Of a stretch of 64,000 nt of DNA, positions 16,516-26,268 are shown piece after piece. Source of the stretch: CAVORB01 sp963698495 (GTDB lineage: Bacteria; Pseudomonadota; Gammaproteobacteria; Chromatiales; Chromatiaceae); NCBI GenBank assembly GCA_963698495.1, contig CAVORB010000023.1, forward strand, positions 62,001 through 126,000, written 5' to 3'. Both the position numbers and the translations under genes were made by a program. Numbering within the stretch: position 1 is the first letter of the stretch; every line of letters begins with the position of its first letter. The notes beneath the pieces were generated by a model, which was not told the origin of the DNA, searched no databases, and worked only from the letters and a program-made list of their open reading frames with translations.

Positions 16516-19158
16516 TCAGGTCTCCCCAAGCGCCCTGGAGGCCACCTCGAAGAGGTCCCGCGAGAGCTCCTCCACATCCAGGATCTGCTGCAGCTCGGCT
16601 CGCATCAGTGCCTGGCGGTCCGGGTCGAAGCGCCGCCACTGGACCAGGCTCTGGAGCAGGCGGGACGCGATTTGCGGGTTGAGCGGGTCGAGCTCCAACA
16701 CGCGCTCGCGCAGGAAGCGATAACCCGCGCCGTCCGCGGCGTGGAAGTGCACCGGATTGCCCATGCAGAAGGCCCCCACCAGGCTTCGCACCCGGTTGGG
16801 GTTGGTCAGCATGAAGTCGGGGTGCGCCAGCAGCCGACGGACCCGATCCGGGGTGTCCTCGCGCTTCCCGGTGGCCTGGATGGCGAACCATTTGTCGAGC
16901 ACCAGCTGGTCTCCGCGCCACTCATCGTAGAACGTTGCGAGCGCGGCCTCCCCCGCCTCGCCGCCGGCATTCGCGAGCAGGCGCAGGGCCGCGATCACGT
17001 CGGTCATGTTCCGCCCCGCCTCGAACTGGGCGCTGCAGAGCGCGCGCGCCTGTGTGTCCGCCCCCTGCATCAGATAGTCCAGGCAGAGATTCTTGAGCGC
17101 ACGCCGACCGATTGCCTCCGGCGTCAGCTGGTACGGACCGTCATCGCGGCATTTCTCGTACAACGCCAGCAGGTCGTGGCGCAGCGCGTTCGCGATGCGC
17201 GCCTTGAGCGCCTCTCGGGCACGGTGTATGCCGACCACGTCGACGGTTGCCATCTGGTCCCCGAGATAGGTCTCCGAGGGCAGGCTGAGGACCTCCGCGC
17301 GCAGCGCAGGGTCCACTGAGCCATCGGTCAGCGCACGCCGGAAGGCATCGAGGAACCCCTCCGGTACGGGAGTCGCGGGGTCGGCCACCAGCGCGAGCAG
17401 GAGGCGCTCGGCCAGTTTCTGCGCCGCGTCCCAGCGGTTGAACCCATCGCTGTCGTGGGCCATGAGGAACATGAGATCCTCGTCGCTGTAGTCGACATGC
17501 AGCTTGACCGGCGCCGAAAAGCCCCGCAGCAGGGACGGGATGGGACGGGACGGCACATCGACGAAATGGAACTCTTGCTCCGCCGCACACAGCTCCAGCA
17601 CCCGCGTTCCGGGTGCCCGTGCCTGCTCCTCGCCCGCGAGGCGCAAGGCGAGGTCGTTTCCGCTCTCGTCCAGCAGACCCACGGCCAACGGCACATGCAG
17701 CGGCTGCTTGACGCTCTGCCCGGGCGTGGGAGGCGTCTGCTGCCGCACCGTCAGGACGTAGGTCCGGTCCGCCGCGCGGTAGTCTCCCCGCGCGCTGACC
17801 TCGGGGGTGCCGGCCTGGCTGTACCAGCGCCGAAACTGGGTCAGGTCGCGTCCGCTCGCGTCCTCCATGCAGCGCACGAAGTCCTCGGTCGTCACCGCCT
17901 GACCGTCGTGGCGCTCGAAGTAGAGATCCGTCGCTTTGCGGAACTGCTCGGGACCCAGGAGGTTGGCCTGCATCCGCACCACCTCCGCTCCCTTCTCGTA
18001 GACCGTGGCGGTGTAGAAGTTATTGATCTCGATGTAGGAATCCGGCCGGACGGGATGCGCCAGCGGCCCCGCGTCCTCCGCGAACTGACGCGCGCGCAGC
18101 ACGCGCACGTCCTCGATGCGCTTGACCTCGCGGGAGCCCATGTCGGCGGAGAACTCCTGATCGCGAAAGACGGTGAACCCCTCCTTGAGGCTGAGCTGGA
18201 ACCAATCGCGGCAGGTGATGCGGTTGCCGGTCCAGTTGTGGAAGTACTCGTGGGCGATCACCCCCTCGATGCCCTGGAAGTCGGCGTCCGTCGCCGTGTC
18301 CGGGCGGGCCAGCACGTATTTGGCGTTGAAGATGTTCAGTCCCTTGTTCTCCATCGCCCCCATGTTGAAGTGACTGACGGCGACGATGTTGTAGACGTCC
18401 AGATCGTACTCGCGGCCGTACCTCTCCTCGTCCCAGGCCATCGCCTTCTTCAGCGAGCCCATGGCATGGTCGCACTTGTCGAGGTTTTCCGGCTCGACGT
18501 AGATATTGAGCGAGACCTCGCGACCAGAGACGGTGCGATAGCTGTCACGCACGGCCTCGAGACGCCCCGCGACCAAGGCGAACAGGTAGCTCGGCTTCGG
18601 GAAGGGATCTTCCCAGCGAACCAGGTGGCGACCGTCGGGCAGCTCGCGGCGCTCGCCGGGGTTCCCGTTCGACAGCAGAACCGGGTAACGTGCCTTGTCC
18701 GCCACCAGGGTGGTGCTGAAACGCGCCATCACGTCGGGACGGTCGAGAAAGAAGGTGATGCGCCTGAAACCCTCCGCCTCGCACTGGGTGCACAGCATGT
18801 CGCCCGACCGATACAGCCCCTCCAGGGCGGTGTTGAGCCCAGGGTGGATGCGTACCCGGGTTTCCAGCCGGAAACGGTCCGGCACCCGGTGCAGCAATAG
18901 GGAATCTGCGTCGAGACGGTAATCACTGGGGACGAGCTCGCGCCCGTCGATGGCGATGCGTTCCAGCTCGAGCTGCTCGCCGTCGAGCCGCAGATCGCCG
19001 TCACCCCGAACCGCGGCGGGATTGCGGCGAAGCGCCAGGCTCGCGGTGACGACGGTCGCCTCGACGTCCAGCTCGAAGCTCAATTCGGCTCGGTCGATGA
19101 GGTACTCCGGCTGCCGGTAGTCCTTGAGATGGACGGCGTCAGGGACGTTGCGATACAT
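16516..19158 (-). CDS. pepN: Aminopeptidase N (M1 zinc metallopeptidase)
   Basis: The 880-residue length and the whole layout match bacterial PepN. The substrate-recognition motif GAMEN is at residues 267-271. The zinc site HEYFH is at 303-307, with the third ligand Glu at 326, giving the HExxH-x18-E pattern. The N-terminal beta-saddle and the C-terminal helical domain are complete. The enzyme removes N-terminal residues from peptides in the cytoplasm. It is transcribed alone, divergent from grxC. Confidence 0.97.
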   Translation of the reverse strand: MYRNVPDAVHLKDYRQPEYLIDRAELSFELDVEATVVTASLALRRNPAAVRGDGDLRLDGEQLELERIAIDGRELVPSDYRLDADSLLLHRVPDRFRLETRVRIHPGLNTALEGLYRSGDMLCTQCEAEGFRRITFFLDRPDVMARFSTTLVADKARYPVLLSNGNPGERRELPDGRHLVRWEDPFPKPSYLFALVAGRLEAVRDSYRTVSGREVSLNIYVEPENLDKCDHAMGSLKKAMAWDEERYGREYDLDVYNIVAVSHFNMGAMENKGLNIFNAKYVLARPDTATDADFQGIEGVIAHEYFHNWTGNRITCRDWFQLSLKEGFTVFRDQEFSADMGSREVKRIEDVRVLRARQFAEDAGPLAHPVRPDSYIEINNFYTATVYEKGAEVVRMQANLLGPEQFRKATDLYFERHDGQAVTTEDFVRCMEDASGRDLTQFRRWYSQAGTPEVSARGDYRAADRTYVLTVRQQTPPTPGQSVKQPLHVPLAVGLLDESGNDLALRLAGEEQARAPGTRVLELCAAEQEFHFVDVPSRPIPSLLRGFSAPVKLHVDYSDEDLMFLMAHDSDGFNRWDAAQKLAERLLLALVADPATPVPEGFLDAFRRALTDGSVDPALRAEVLSLPSETYLGDQMATVDVVGIHRAREALKARIANALRHDLLALYEKCRDDGPYQLTPEAIGRRALKNLCLDYLMQGADTQARALCSAQFEAGRNMTDVIAALRLLANAGGEAGEAALATFYDEWRGDQLVLDKWFAIQATGKREDTPDRVRRLLAHPDFMLTNPNRVRSLVGAFCMGNPVHFHAADGAGYRFLRERVLELDPLNPQIASRLLQSLVQWRRFDPDRQALMRAELQQILDVEELSRDLFEVASRALGET

Positions 19159-19335
19159 GACATACCTCAGGAATTCGCTGAGTAGGTGGCGATCCGGTGG
19201 CGGGCGCTTGCAAGGGGCTCCCGGTTCGGGTTTTATTCCGGGCGTAAGGACCGATTTTCAACACTTCACCGAACCGGCGCGGGCGGCGGACCCGCCCTTG
19301 CAAGCGCCGGAGGCCAGCAGCAGCGGGGCTCGACC

Positions 19336-19590
19336 ATGCCGAAAGTAGTGATGTATACGACCATGATCTGCCCATACTGCATGCGGGCGAAGCACCTGCT
19401 GCAGCGCAAGGGCGTCGAGTTCGAGGAGATTCGGATCGACGGCGATCATGAGCAGATGCGCATCATGCTGGAACGCAGCAGGAGGCACACGGTGCCCCAG
19501 ATCTTCATCGACGAGCTCCACGTCGGCGGCTACGACGACCTGGCAGTGCTCGAGGCTCGCGGCGAGCTCGACGCCCTGCTTGGACAATGA
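19336..19590 (+). CDS. grxC: Glutaredoxin 3
   Basis: The 84-residue protein is a single glutaredoxin domain with the redox site CPYC at residues 12-15, the cis-proline region TVPQIFID and the GYDDL glutathione-binding segment. It reduces disulfides and glutathione mixed disulfides in the cytoplasm. Its stop codon overlaps the start of the Hsp15 gene (ATGA at 19587), so the two are coupled. Confidence 0.95.
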   Translation: MPKVVMYTTMICPYCMRAKHLLQRKGVEFEEIRIDGDHEQMRIMLERSRRHTVPQIFIDELHVGGYDDLAVLEARGELDALLGQ

Positions 19591-19997
19591 TCCCGGGAGA
19601 TGCAACCGACCGCGAGGCGGTGCGCCTGGACAAGTGGCTCTGGGCCGCGCGCTTCTTCAAGACACGCCAGCTCGCGATCGAGGCCATCAACGGCGGCAAG
19701 GTGCATCTCAACGGCCAGCGCACCAAGCCCGGGAAAACCGTCCACCCGGGCACCCGCCTGACCATTCACAAGGGATCGCTCGAATGGGAGCTGGTGGTCA
19801 GGGCGGTGTCCACCCAGCGGCGCCCCGCGTCCGAGGCGGTGCTGCTCTACGAGGAGACCGAGGCGAGCCACCTGCGGCGACAGGAATTGGTGCGCGAGCG
19901 CCGGGAGCGAGGCGGCGACGCCCGCGGCGCCAGCCGCAAGCCGGACAAGCGCGACCGGCGCATGATCCATCGTTTCACCCGAACCGGCGACGCCTGA
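19587..19997 (+). CDS. hslR: Heat shock protein 15, S4-domain RNA-binding protein
   Basis: The 136-residue protein begins with an S4 RNA-binding domain (RLDKWLWAARFFKTRQLAIE, then INGGKVHLNGQRTKPGKTV) and ends in a very basic tail (RKPDKRDRRMIHRFTR). This is the structure of Hsp15/HslR, which binds stalled 50S subunits carrying nascent chains and helps recycle them. The start overlaps the grxC stop. Confidence 0.92.
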   Translation: MIPGDATDREAVRLDKWLWAARFFKTRQLAIEAINGGKVHLNGQRTKPGKTVHPGTRLTIHKGSLEWELVVRAVSTQRRPASEAVLLYEETEASHLRRQELVRERRERGGDARGASRKPDKRDRRMIHRFTRTGDA

Positions 19998-20015
19998 TCG
20001 CGAGGCCATCGACGC

Positions 20016-20474
20016 ATGGACAACGAGATCTTGCGCCGCACCTACCGCGACATCAACGAGCGCTTCTGCCCGTACGAGAAGAGCATCCTGACCGATCATT
20101 GCCAATGCTCCCGTGCCCGGCGCTTTCTGATCGCCGAGCGCGAGGGCATCAACTGCAACTCGGATGCGGCCCAGCAGCGCTGCATCGAGCTGATCGAGCT
20201 GATGCGCCAACAGGCCAGGTTCGCGCTGAAATCCACCGACGAGCAGGCCGCGCTGCCCCACGCCAAGGCCATGCGCATCCAGGTCGGCGGTCTACGCGGC
20301 CTGCACGCGGCCCTCTACCCCGAGGATCCGGTGCCAACCAAGATCGAGGACATCGTGGACCTGATCGAGGCGTCCGTCGCGCGCTTCGGCGCGCTCGCGA
20401 GGCTGCCCTTCCAACCGATCATCCAGCAGATCTCCGCCTTCAAGGGCCGACGGCGCTTGCGCAGCCCGCGCTGA
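20016..20474 (+). CDS. Conserved hypothetical protein with cysteine cluster
   Basis: The 152-residue soluble protein has an N-terminal cluster of cysteines in RFCPYEKSILTDHCQCSRA and further on EGINCNSD, with another at about residue 57. The spacing could bind a metal or iron-sulfur cluster. The C-terminal half is predicted helical. The family is not recognised. It follows hslR by 18 bases and ends 15 bases from the end of dsrS, on the opposite strand, so it sits at the boundary of the dsr operon. Confidence 0.7.
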   Translation: MDNEILRRTYRDINERFCPYEKSILTDHCQCSRARRFLIAEREGINCNSDAAQQRCIELIELMRQQARFALKSTDEQAALPHAKAMRIQVGGLRGLHAALYPEDPVPTKIEDIVDLIEASVARFGALARLPFQPIIQQISAFKGRRRLRSPR

Positions 20475-20489
20475 GCCAAAGTCCGTGGG

Positions 20490-21630
20490 TCAGCCCCCCG
20501 GCGGGGTCTTCCCGGTGAGGGTCGCGATCGCCTCCAGCACGGGTTGCACGACCGGCTGGATCTTTCGGCGCATGAGGCTGCCGATGGCGGTCGTGTCGCG
20601 CAGCACCGGGCGCAAGGCACCGTAGCCGAGTCCGGAGAGAAGACGCATGGCCCTGATCTCGGGACCCAGATCGGTCGCGGCGGCGAGGCAGGCCCGCGCA
20701 TCCTCATGCCCCTGGTCGAGCTCGGCATACGCCGCCGCGTCGGACAGGAGCGCGTCCAGGTCCAGGTCCGGGTCCCCCGTCGGGCGCAACGGGACGAAGT
20801 AGCCGCGCAACACCTCGAAGGCGCTCTGCAACCACGTCCTGGGTCGGCGGCTTCGCCAGGACCTTCGCCACGGTCGCCAGGAAGGTCTGCCCCGGCGAGG
20901 CCAGCACCCGGCACAGCAACAAGGCACACGGATTGCCGAGCCCCATCAATCCGGCGAGCGCCTCGGCTCGGGCAGCCGCATCGCTCCGGGCGGCCAGGGG
21001 CTCCGGGAGATCGTCCGGCGCCCCATACAGGAAGCCCACCAGATACGCCTGCTTGCGGGCCGACTTTTTCCACAGCTCCAGCCTCATGGTCTCGCCGATC
21101 AGTCCCGGCTGAAGCACGAGACGCACGGACTCGGCCATCTTCTCGGTCTCGGTCTCGAACGGCAGGTGCTCGACCAGGTAGCGGGCCAGCACCTTGCCCA
21201 TTTGCCCCTCGACGACCGCCCGGTTGTTGAGCATGCGGCGGGCGTTCTCGGCGTCTTCCATGGCCCACCAGGCGCGGCGCGCCAGCTCGTCGGTGAGACC
21301 GGGAGAGCAGACCGCCGCGACCACGGCCTCCGGTTCGCCGAGCAGAAGCAGTTGCTCCAGGCTCTCGTCGCGCATCTGCCCCATGCGCGTCCAGCGCCTG
21401 AGATACACGGGGTAGCCGCCGGGGGAGCCCAGGACATGGCCGGAGATGAGCTCCCGCACCGCCCGGACATACTGCTCGGCGCGGGCGGTCGGATTCAGCT
21501 GCACCTTCGCCTCCCCCCGTTCCGACAGCCCGTAGACGACCATCCTGGACTCGTCGATACGAACCGCCTGAGGCTTGTTCGCAAGCAGAACATTGAGGCG
21601 AAAGCTGTCTTCGCTGGAGAGCTCGATCAT
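20490..21630 (-). pseudogene. dsrS: DsrS, accessory protein of the dsr operon, frameshifted
   Basis: The position as last gene after dsrR matches A. vinosum dsrS. The frame from 21630 gives about 264 residues of good protein (MIELSSEDSFRLNVLLANKP at the start) as far as KPPTQD. It then turns into glycine-arginine-rich text. From about position 20835 the next frame continues sensibly with WLQSAFEVLRGYFVPLRPTG to a stop at 20490. One extra G explains this. The joined protein would be about 380 residues, soluble and mainly helical. The molecular role of DsrS is not established. The gene may be intact if the base is an error. Confidence 0.75.
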
Positions 21631-21774
21631 GGGGACAAACCGCTCAGGACGCCCGATTGGCCTGAATGGGAAGACAGCGGTCCCGCGCCCGCGACCTCGG
21701 GCGCGAGGCCGGGACTCGGATATGTCTAGGCCATCCGAGTGGGCGCCGATGACTCGCCGGACGCAGGCCCCGCG

Positions 21775-22089
21775 TCAGGATTCCGTCGGCGGCGTGAAAT
21801 CCGCATCCTTCGGGTTGAGGAAGATGAAATGGTACTGCCCGGGCTCGATCTCGACATAATCCATGGTCGCATCGTCGAGCAGGGGTACGTGCTCGGGCGC
21901 CATGACGATGTCGATCCCCTCCGAGGTCAGCTGGATATCGTCCTCCGATACGTCGTCGAATCCCATCCGGTAATCGATCGAGCCATCGGCTTGCTGTTGC
22001 GCGGCGAGCCGAAGCGGCAGACCCTCGGTCCCGCCTTGCTTCGCCGCGCTGAGCACCTGTTCGGCCGCGGCCGCAGTCACTTTGAACAT
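21775..22089 (-). CDS. dsrR: DsrR, cysteine-free A-type carrier (IscA-like) protein
   Basis: The 104-residue protein has the A-type iron-sulfur carrier fold pattern (MFKVTAAAAEQVLSAAKQGG, LPLRLAAQQQADGSIDYRMG) but none of the three cysteines that IscA uses to bind a cluster. This matches DsrR of A. vinosum, which lacks those cysteines and was proposed to act after transcription on Dsr protein production rather than in cluster assembly. It lies between dsrN and dsrS, with gaps of about 145 bases on each side. Confidence 0.92.
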   Translation of the reverse strand: MFKVTAAAAEQVLSAAKQGGTEGLPLRLAAQQQADGSIDYRMGFDDVSEDDIQLTSEGIDIVMAPEHVPLLDDATMDYVEIEPGQYHFIFLNPKDADFTPPTES

Positions 22090-22234
22090 GCTTGTCCTAC
22101 CTTCTCTCCACGAGAATTGATCGTTGCCTGCAATCTAGCGTTTTAGTGTCCGCAAAGCCGGCGTCGGCCGCAAGTCGAGTGGCCTCCGCGGCGTCCAGAC
22201 CGACGGACTCCCGGTCGCTGCGACCGGCGCCGAT

Positions 22235-23608
22235 TCAGGCCCTACATGCCCGCACATGGGCGACAAATCGCCTTGTCCACCCGACGCCCCCAACGTCCCG
22301 GAGATGACAGTAAGAGGCAACCAGATTCTTGTGTACGACCGCGTCGTGGACACCGTCGATCCCGCTCCCGCGCAGCACCTGGTATCCGTAGACCCAGTCC
22401 GGTCCCGGGTCCACCAGCGCCGAGTGATGGAACTCATGGGCCCTGATCTCCGTCGGCGAGTCCGGCAGACGCGGCCACGGGAACGCATCGGTCTCGCGCA
22501 GCCGGACGTACCCTCGACCCTGGGATTGCTCGTGCATGAGCACCTCCGCGTCGAGCACACCGCACATGGGGCTCTGTCGATCGCCCCAACGAATGCTTCG
22601 GCAGAGATACATGAGGCCGCCGCACTCCGCGTAGGTGGGACCGCCGGACGCCACGAACTCCCGGACCGCCGCCCGCATCGGCCCGTTGGCCTCCAGCTCG
22701 CGCATGCGGAACTCGGGGAATCCGCCGCCGATGAACAGGCCGTCGACCGCGGGCAAGCAGGCGTCCCGGACCGGGCTGAACTCCACCAGCTCCGCCCCGG
22801 CCGCGCGCAGCGCCCCCAGGTCGTCGGGATAGTAGAAGCCGAAGGCATCGTCCCGGGCGATGCCGATGCGCACCGTTGCGCCCGAAACGGTCGCCACCTT
22901 CCGGGCGGCTGGGACGACCGGAGCCGGAACCCGGCTCGCAATCTCGACCAATCGCCCGATATCCACTTGCGCCGCGACCAGGGTACGGATGCGCTCGATC
23001 AGCGCATCGGCCTGCTCTGCCTCGTTGCAGGGCATCAACCCCAGGTGCCGCTCGCTGATGCGCATGTCCGGATTGCGATGGATGGCGCCGACCACGGGCA
23101 AGTCGGTATAGTGCTCCACCGCCCGACGCAGATTGGTCTCGTGGCGCGCGCCCCCTACCTGATTGAAAATAATGGCCGCGAGATCGAGATCGGAGTCGAA
23201 GGCCTGGTAGCCGAGCAGCAGCGGGACCACGCCCCGAGTCATGCCCTGCACATCCACCACCAGAACCACGGGCGCGCCCAGCAGTTTCGCCAGCGCCGCG
23301 TTGCTGTTGTTCCCCTCCAGGTCCACCGAGTCGAACAGGCCCACGTTACCCTCGATCAGGCCGATGTCGGCACCCGCTAGGGTTCTCGCGAAGTCGTCCT
23401 GGATCTCTCCCCGGGACATGGTGTTGAAGTCCAGGTTGAGGCAATCGCGGCCGGCGGCCTGCGTGAGCCACAGGGGATCGATGTAGTCCGGCCCCTTCTT
23501 GAAGGGCTGGACCCGCAGACCGACCCCGCGCATCGCCCGGCAGAGCCCGATCGCGATCGTCGTCTTGCCCGAGGACTTGTGGGCAGCGGAGATGTAAAGG
23601 TGAGCCAT
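22235..23608 (-). CDS. dsrN: DsrN, siroheme amidase related to cobyrinate a,c-diamide synthase
   Basis: The 457-residue protein has a P-loop near the N terminus (HKSSGKTTIAIGLCRAM) followed by KGPDYIDPLWL, and a class I glutamine amidotransferase domain at the C terminus with nucleophile cysteine in YAECGGLMYLC. It is related to CobB/CbiA. In sulfur oxidisers it is thought to convert siroheme to the amidated form used in DsrAB. A hairpin separates it from dsrP. Confidence 0.94.
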   Translation of the reverse strand: MAHLYISAAHKSSGKTTIAIGLCRAMRGVGLRVQPFKKGPDYIDPLWLTQAAGRDCLNLDFNTMSRGEIQDDFARTLAGADIGLIEGNVGLFDSVDLEGNNSNAALAKLLGAPVVLVVDVQGMTRGVVPLLLGYQAFDSDLDLAAIIFNQVGGARHETNLRRAVEHYTDLPVVGAIHRNPDMRISERHLGLMPCNEAEQADALIERIRTLVAAQVDIGRLVEIASRVPAPVVPAARKVATVSGATVRIGIARDDAFGFYYPDDLGALRAAGAELVEFSPVRDACLPAVDGLFIGGGFPEFRMRELEANGPMRAAVREFVASGGPTYAECGGLMYLCRSIRWGDRQSPMCGVLDAEVLMHEQSQGRGYVRLRETDAFPWPRLPDSPTEIRAHEFHHSALVDPGPDWVYGYQVLRGSGIDGVHDAVVHKNLVASYCHLRDVGGVGWTRRFVAHVRACRA

Positions 23609-23673
23609 GGGGACTCTTTGCGCCAGAACCGGTGGGAGCGGAATTCCCCGCTGACCGATGGCTAAGAAAGGCT

Positions 23674-23700
23674 GGGGGCGACGCCGCAGGCGCCACCCCC
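23674..23700 (-). other. Intercistronic hairpin between dsrP and dsrN
   Basis: Two 12-base arms starting and ending in runs of five G and five C surround a three-base loop and pair at 10 of 12 positions. The structure lies in the 115-base gap between dsrP and dsrN. It may act as a partial terminator or an RNase barrier that lowers the amount of dsrN-dsrR-dsrS relative to the structural genes. Confidence 0.45.
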
Positions 23701-23723
23701 GATGATCTCAGAGACCCGAACGG

Positions 23724-24950
23724 TCAGGCCTGAGCCGCCGCGTGGGGATCGACTGCTTTGTCGTCCAGCGATTCCGGCAGGAACTGCAGCATCCGGATGC
23801 CCACGGCGGTGATCAGCATCGCCACCGCGACCCCGCCGAGGCCGAGCAGGATCTCCGGCAGGCTTGGGCTGTAGCTGGCGATCGCGCCGCCCACCCCGTC
23901 GTAGAAGCCCGACGCGAGTATGGTCTTGTCCGGGAAGAGCTGCATCGGGTACGCCTGACCGCCGATGATGATGACGTACATGCTGGCAAGGCCGCCAACC
24001 ACCACCAATCCGCAGGCGGAGGCGACCCAGGCCTTGTCCGCGCCGAGGACCGGGTGAAAGAAGATGCCCAAGGGGATCAGCAGACCGATCAGCATCCAGC
24101 CGAGCCAGAACACCAGCGTGTACACCCCGCCGCTGACGAGGTAGAAGGACACCAGATCGTAGTTCTTGGCGCCGTACAGCTTGGTCAGGAAATACACCAG
24201 CACGAAGAACAGGACCGACCCGATAAAGATCCCCATCAGGCCCTTGAGCTTCGTCATCATCGCATCGCCGATCGGCCGATCATCCTGATCGAAGGCAAAC
24301 ATGAGCACCAGCATGAAGATGGCCAGTCCGTAAAGGAAGGACATGGCGATGAACATGGGCGCGAGGATGGCGGTGTCGAAGGCCTGCCGGGCGACGATGA
24401 ACCCGAAGATGGAGCCCGTACCGGTCGTCAGCATCAGGCGCCAGACGAAGGCCACGAAGCCGGCCGGCTTGCTATAGGCATTGCCCTTGCGCTCGGCCAT
24501 CGTCCACAGGTACGCGATCACGATGGCCATGAAGCCGGTGTACAGGAAGATGTTCCACGCAAAGATCGAGCGGAAGTTGTAGTGGGTCATGGCGACCACC
24601 AGCCGCTCCGGCCGCCCCAGGTCGAGCACCAGCACCATCAAGCCGCCCGCGAGAAGCGCCACCGCCAGCAGGCCGGACAGGCGGCCGAGCGGCTTGTACG
24701 GGGTCTTGCCAAACACGGTGCCGATGGACGCGACGTTGAGCGCCCCGGACGCGGCGACGATCAGGAACACCGCGAAGACGTGCGGCATCCCCCACAGCAC
24801 CTGGTTGGTCATCCCGGTCACCCAGTGACCCTCGTGCTCCATGTAGAGGAAGGCCAGCCCTCCCAGGCCGGCGACGGCCGCCAGGATCGCGAGCAGACCC
24901 CAGTACCGCTGAGGGGTCAATCTCCATTCCCGATAGACGATTCTTTTCAT
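23724..24950 (-). CDS. dsrP: DsrP, NrfD-family integral membrane subunit of DsrMKJOP
   Basis: The 408-residue protein has about ten membrane segments and the polysulfide reductase NrfD pattern (WGMPHVFAVFLIVAASGALN, LDLGRPERLVVAMTHYNFRS). It interacts with the quinone pool and with the periplasmic iron-sulfur subunit DsrO. The start lies 20 bases after dsrO. Confidence 0.95.
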   Translation of the reverse strand: MKRIVYREWRLTPQRYWGLLAILAAVAGLGGLAFLYMEHEGHWVTGMTNQVLWGMPHVFAVFLIVAASGALNVASIGTVFGKTPYKPLGRLSGLLAVALLAGGLMVLVLDLGRPERLVVAMTHYNFRSIFAWNIFLYTGFMAIVIAYLWTMAERKGNAYSKPAGFVAFVWRLMLTTGTGSIFGFIVARQAFDTAILAPMFIAMSFLYGLAIFMLVLMFAFDQDDRPIGDAMMTKLKGLMGIFIGSVLFFVLVYFLTKLYGAKNYDLVSFYLVSGGVYTLVFWLGWMLIGLLIPLGIFFHPVLGADKAWVASACGLVVVGGLASMYVIIIGGQAYPMQLFPDKTILASGFYDGVGGAIASYSPSLPEILLGLGGVAVAMLITAVGIRMLQFLPESLDDKAVDPHAAAQA

Positions 24951-24970
24951 GACAGCATCTCCAGCCGGCG

Positions 24971-25747
24971 TCAGACGCCCGAGTAACGAACGCCCGTGTT
25001 GAGGGCGAGATCCTCGCGGATCTGGCGGCTCGGCAGTGCCTCAAGCGCTTTCACCAAGGGGCTTTCGGGATCTTTGAGATCGCCAAACAAGATGGCGTTG
25101 TGACCCTCAGCGGCGCAGGCGTCCACGCACGCGGTCGATGGCACCCCGTTGTCCCGGCGGTGCACGCAAAGATTGCAGCTTTCGACGCATCCCTTGCCGC
25201 GGGGCGCGAGCGTCAGCTTCTCTTCCACCGCCGCGTGGATGAAGGAACGGGCCTTGTAGGGACAGGCCATCATGCAGTAGCGACAGCCGATGCAGGTGTG
25301 GCGATCCACCATCACGATGCCGTCCGCGCGCTTGAACGAGGCCCCGGTCGGGCAGACGTCGACGCAGGGAGGGTGCTCGCAATGCTGGCACATGATCGGA
25401 AGGTTCGAAGCCCGGCCGGTCAGGTTGTCCTGGACCCTGACCTTGCGGATCCACTTCGCCACCTGCCGGTCCCACTTCGCCTCGTCCGCGCCTTCGGGCA
25501 TTTGCTGCAGATTGAGGCCGTTCTCCTGGTTGCAGGCCGTGACGCACGCATCGCAGCCATCGGCGCACTTGGCGGTATCGATCAGCATGCCGTAGCGCAC
25601 GTCGCTGGTGACCGGCTCCGAGCGCGGCTGGGCGTTCGCGATGGTGTGGAGCACTACGCCAGGCGCAACGGTCACGGCCGCGATGCCGGCGGCGGCGCCG
25701 ACGAAGGAGCGGCGGTCTCGATCGATCTTCTCGCTGGGATTGTTCAT
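24971..25747 (-). CDS. dsrO: DsrO, periplasmic 4x[4Fe-4S] ferredoxin subunit of DsrMKJOP
   Basis: The 258-residue protein has a Tat signal (DRRSFVGAAAGIAAVTV) and multiple ferredoxin-type cysteine groups, including CADGCDACVTAC, CQHCEHPPCVDVCPTG, CIGCRYCMMACPY and CVESCNLC. It would carry electrons in the periplasm between the triheme cytochrome DsrJ and the membrane protein DsrP. It begins two bases after the dsrJ stop, so the two are tightly coupled. Confidence 0.96.
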   Translation of the reverse strand: MNNPSEKIDRDRRSFVGAAAGIAAVTVAPGVVLHTIANAQPRSEPVTSDVRYGMLIDTAKCADGCDACVTACNQENGLNLQQMPEGADEAKWDRQVAKWIRKVRVQDNLTGRASNLPIMCQHCEHPPCVDVCPTGASFKRADGIVMVDRHTCIGCRYCMMACPYKARSFIHAAVEEKLTLAPRGKGCVESCNLCVHRRDNGVPSTACVDACAAEGHNAILFGDLKDPESPLVKALEALPSRQIREDLALNTGVRYSGV

Positions 25748-25749
25748 GG

Positions 25750-26256
25750 TCAGTCGCCTTTCCCCAGGACTTCAGTCTGCGGGCCCTGAACGCCGGACGT
25801 AGTCAACGCCAGCGGCGGATGCCAGTCCAAGCGGCCCTGCGCAAGCGCGGCAGCCGCCTCGGCATCGGTGTAGGCCGGAACCGTTGCGTGGCAATCGAAG
25901 CAGTTCAGCCTCACCGCCACGAACGCGTGACAGGCGCTACAGAACTGGCCGTCGGAATCGACCGGAACCGGGAGACTATCCGGTCCGGTACTCACGTGGC
26001 AGTCGATGCAACCGGCAAGGCTGTGCTTGGTCGAGCGGATGCCGTTGTGCACCGTCTCGTCGCGCTGGTGCTTGATCACCTCCATGTGATTGCGGCGCAT
26101 GAACTCGGTGGGTTCCACACAGCTCTCGAGCTTGGCAGCCTTGGACCCCGCTACCACGTAGCTGTCGCCAGCGGCCTGCGCGGCCGAGGCGAAAAGCGCC
26201 CCGGCCAGGCCGATGGAGATGAGGCTGCCTGTTACAACGGCGTTGGCCATCGTCAT
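25750..26256 (-). CDS. dsrJ: DsrJ, triheme cytochrome c of DsrMKJOP
   Basis: The 168-residue protein has an N-terminal signal (probably an uncleaved anchor) and exactly three heme c sites: CIDCH, CSACH and CFDCH. The cysteine in KLESCVEPTEF corresponds to the unusual axial heme ligand described for A. vinosum DsrJ. It acts on the periplasmic side. Confidence 0.96.
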   Translation of the reverse strand: MTMANAVVTGSLISIGLAGALFASAAQAAGDSYVVAGSKAAKLESCVEPTEFMRRNHMEVIKHQRDETVHNGIRSTKHSLAGCIDCHVSTGPDSLPVPVDSDGQFCSACHAFVAVRLNCFDCHATVPAYTDAEAAAALAQGRLDWHPPLALTTSGVQGPQTEVLGKGD

Positions 26257-26268
26257 CTCCCGGTTGAG

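Noticed and set aside
17455..18900. 481-codon plus-strand frame inside pepN
   Set aside because: It is antisense to a complete aminopeptidase N with all catalytic motifs.
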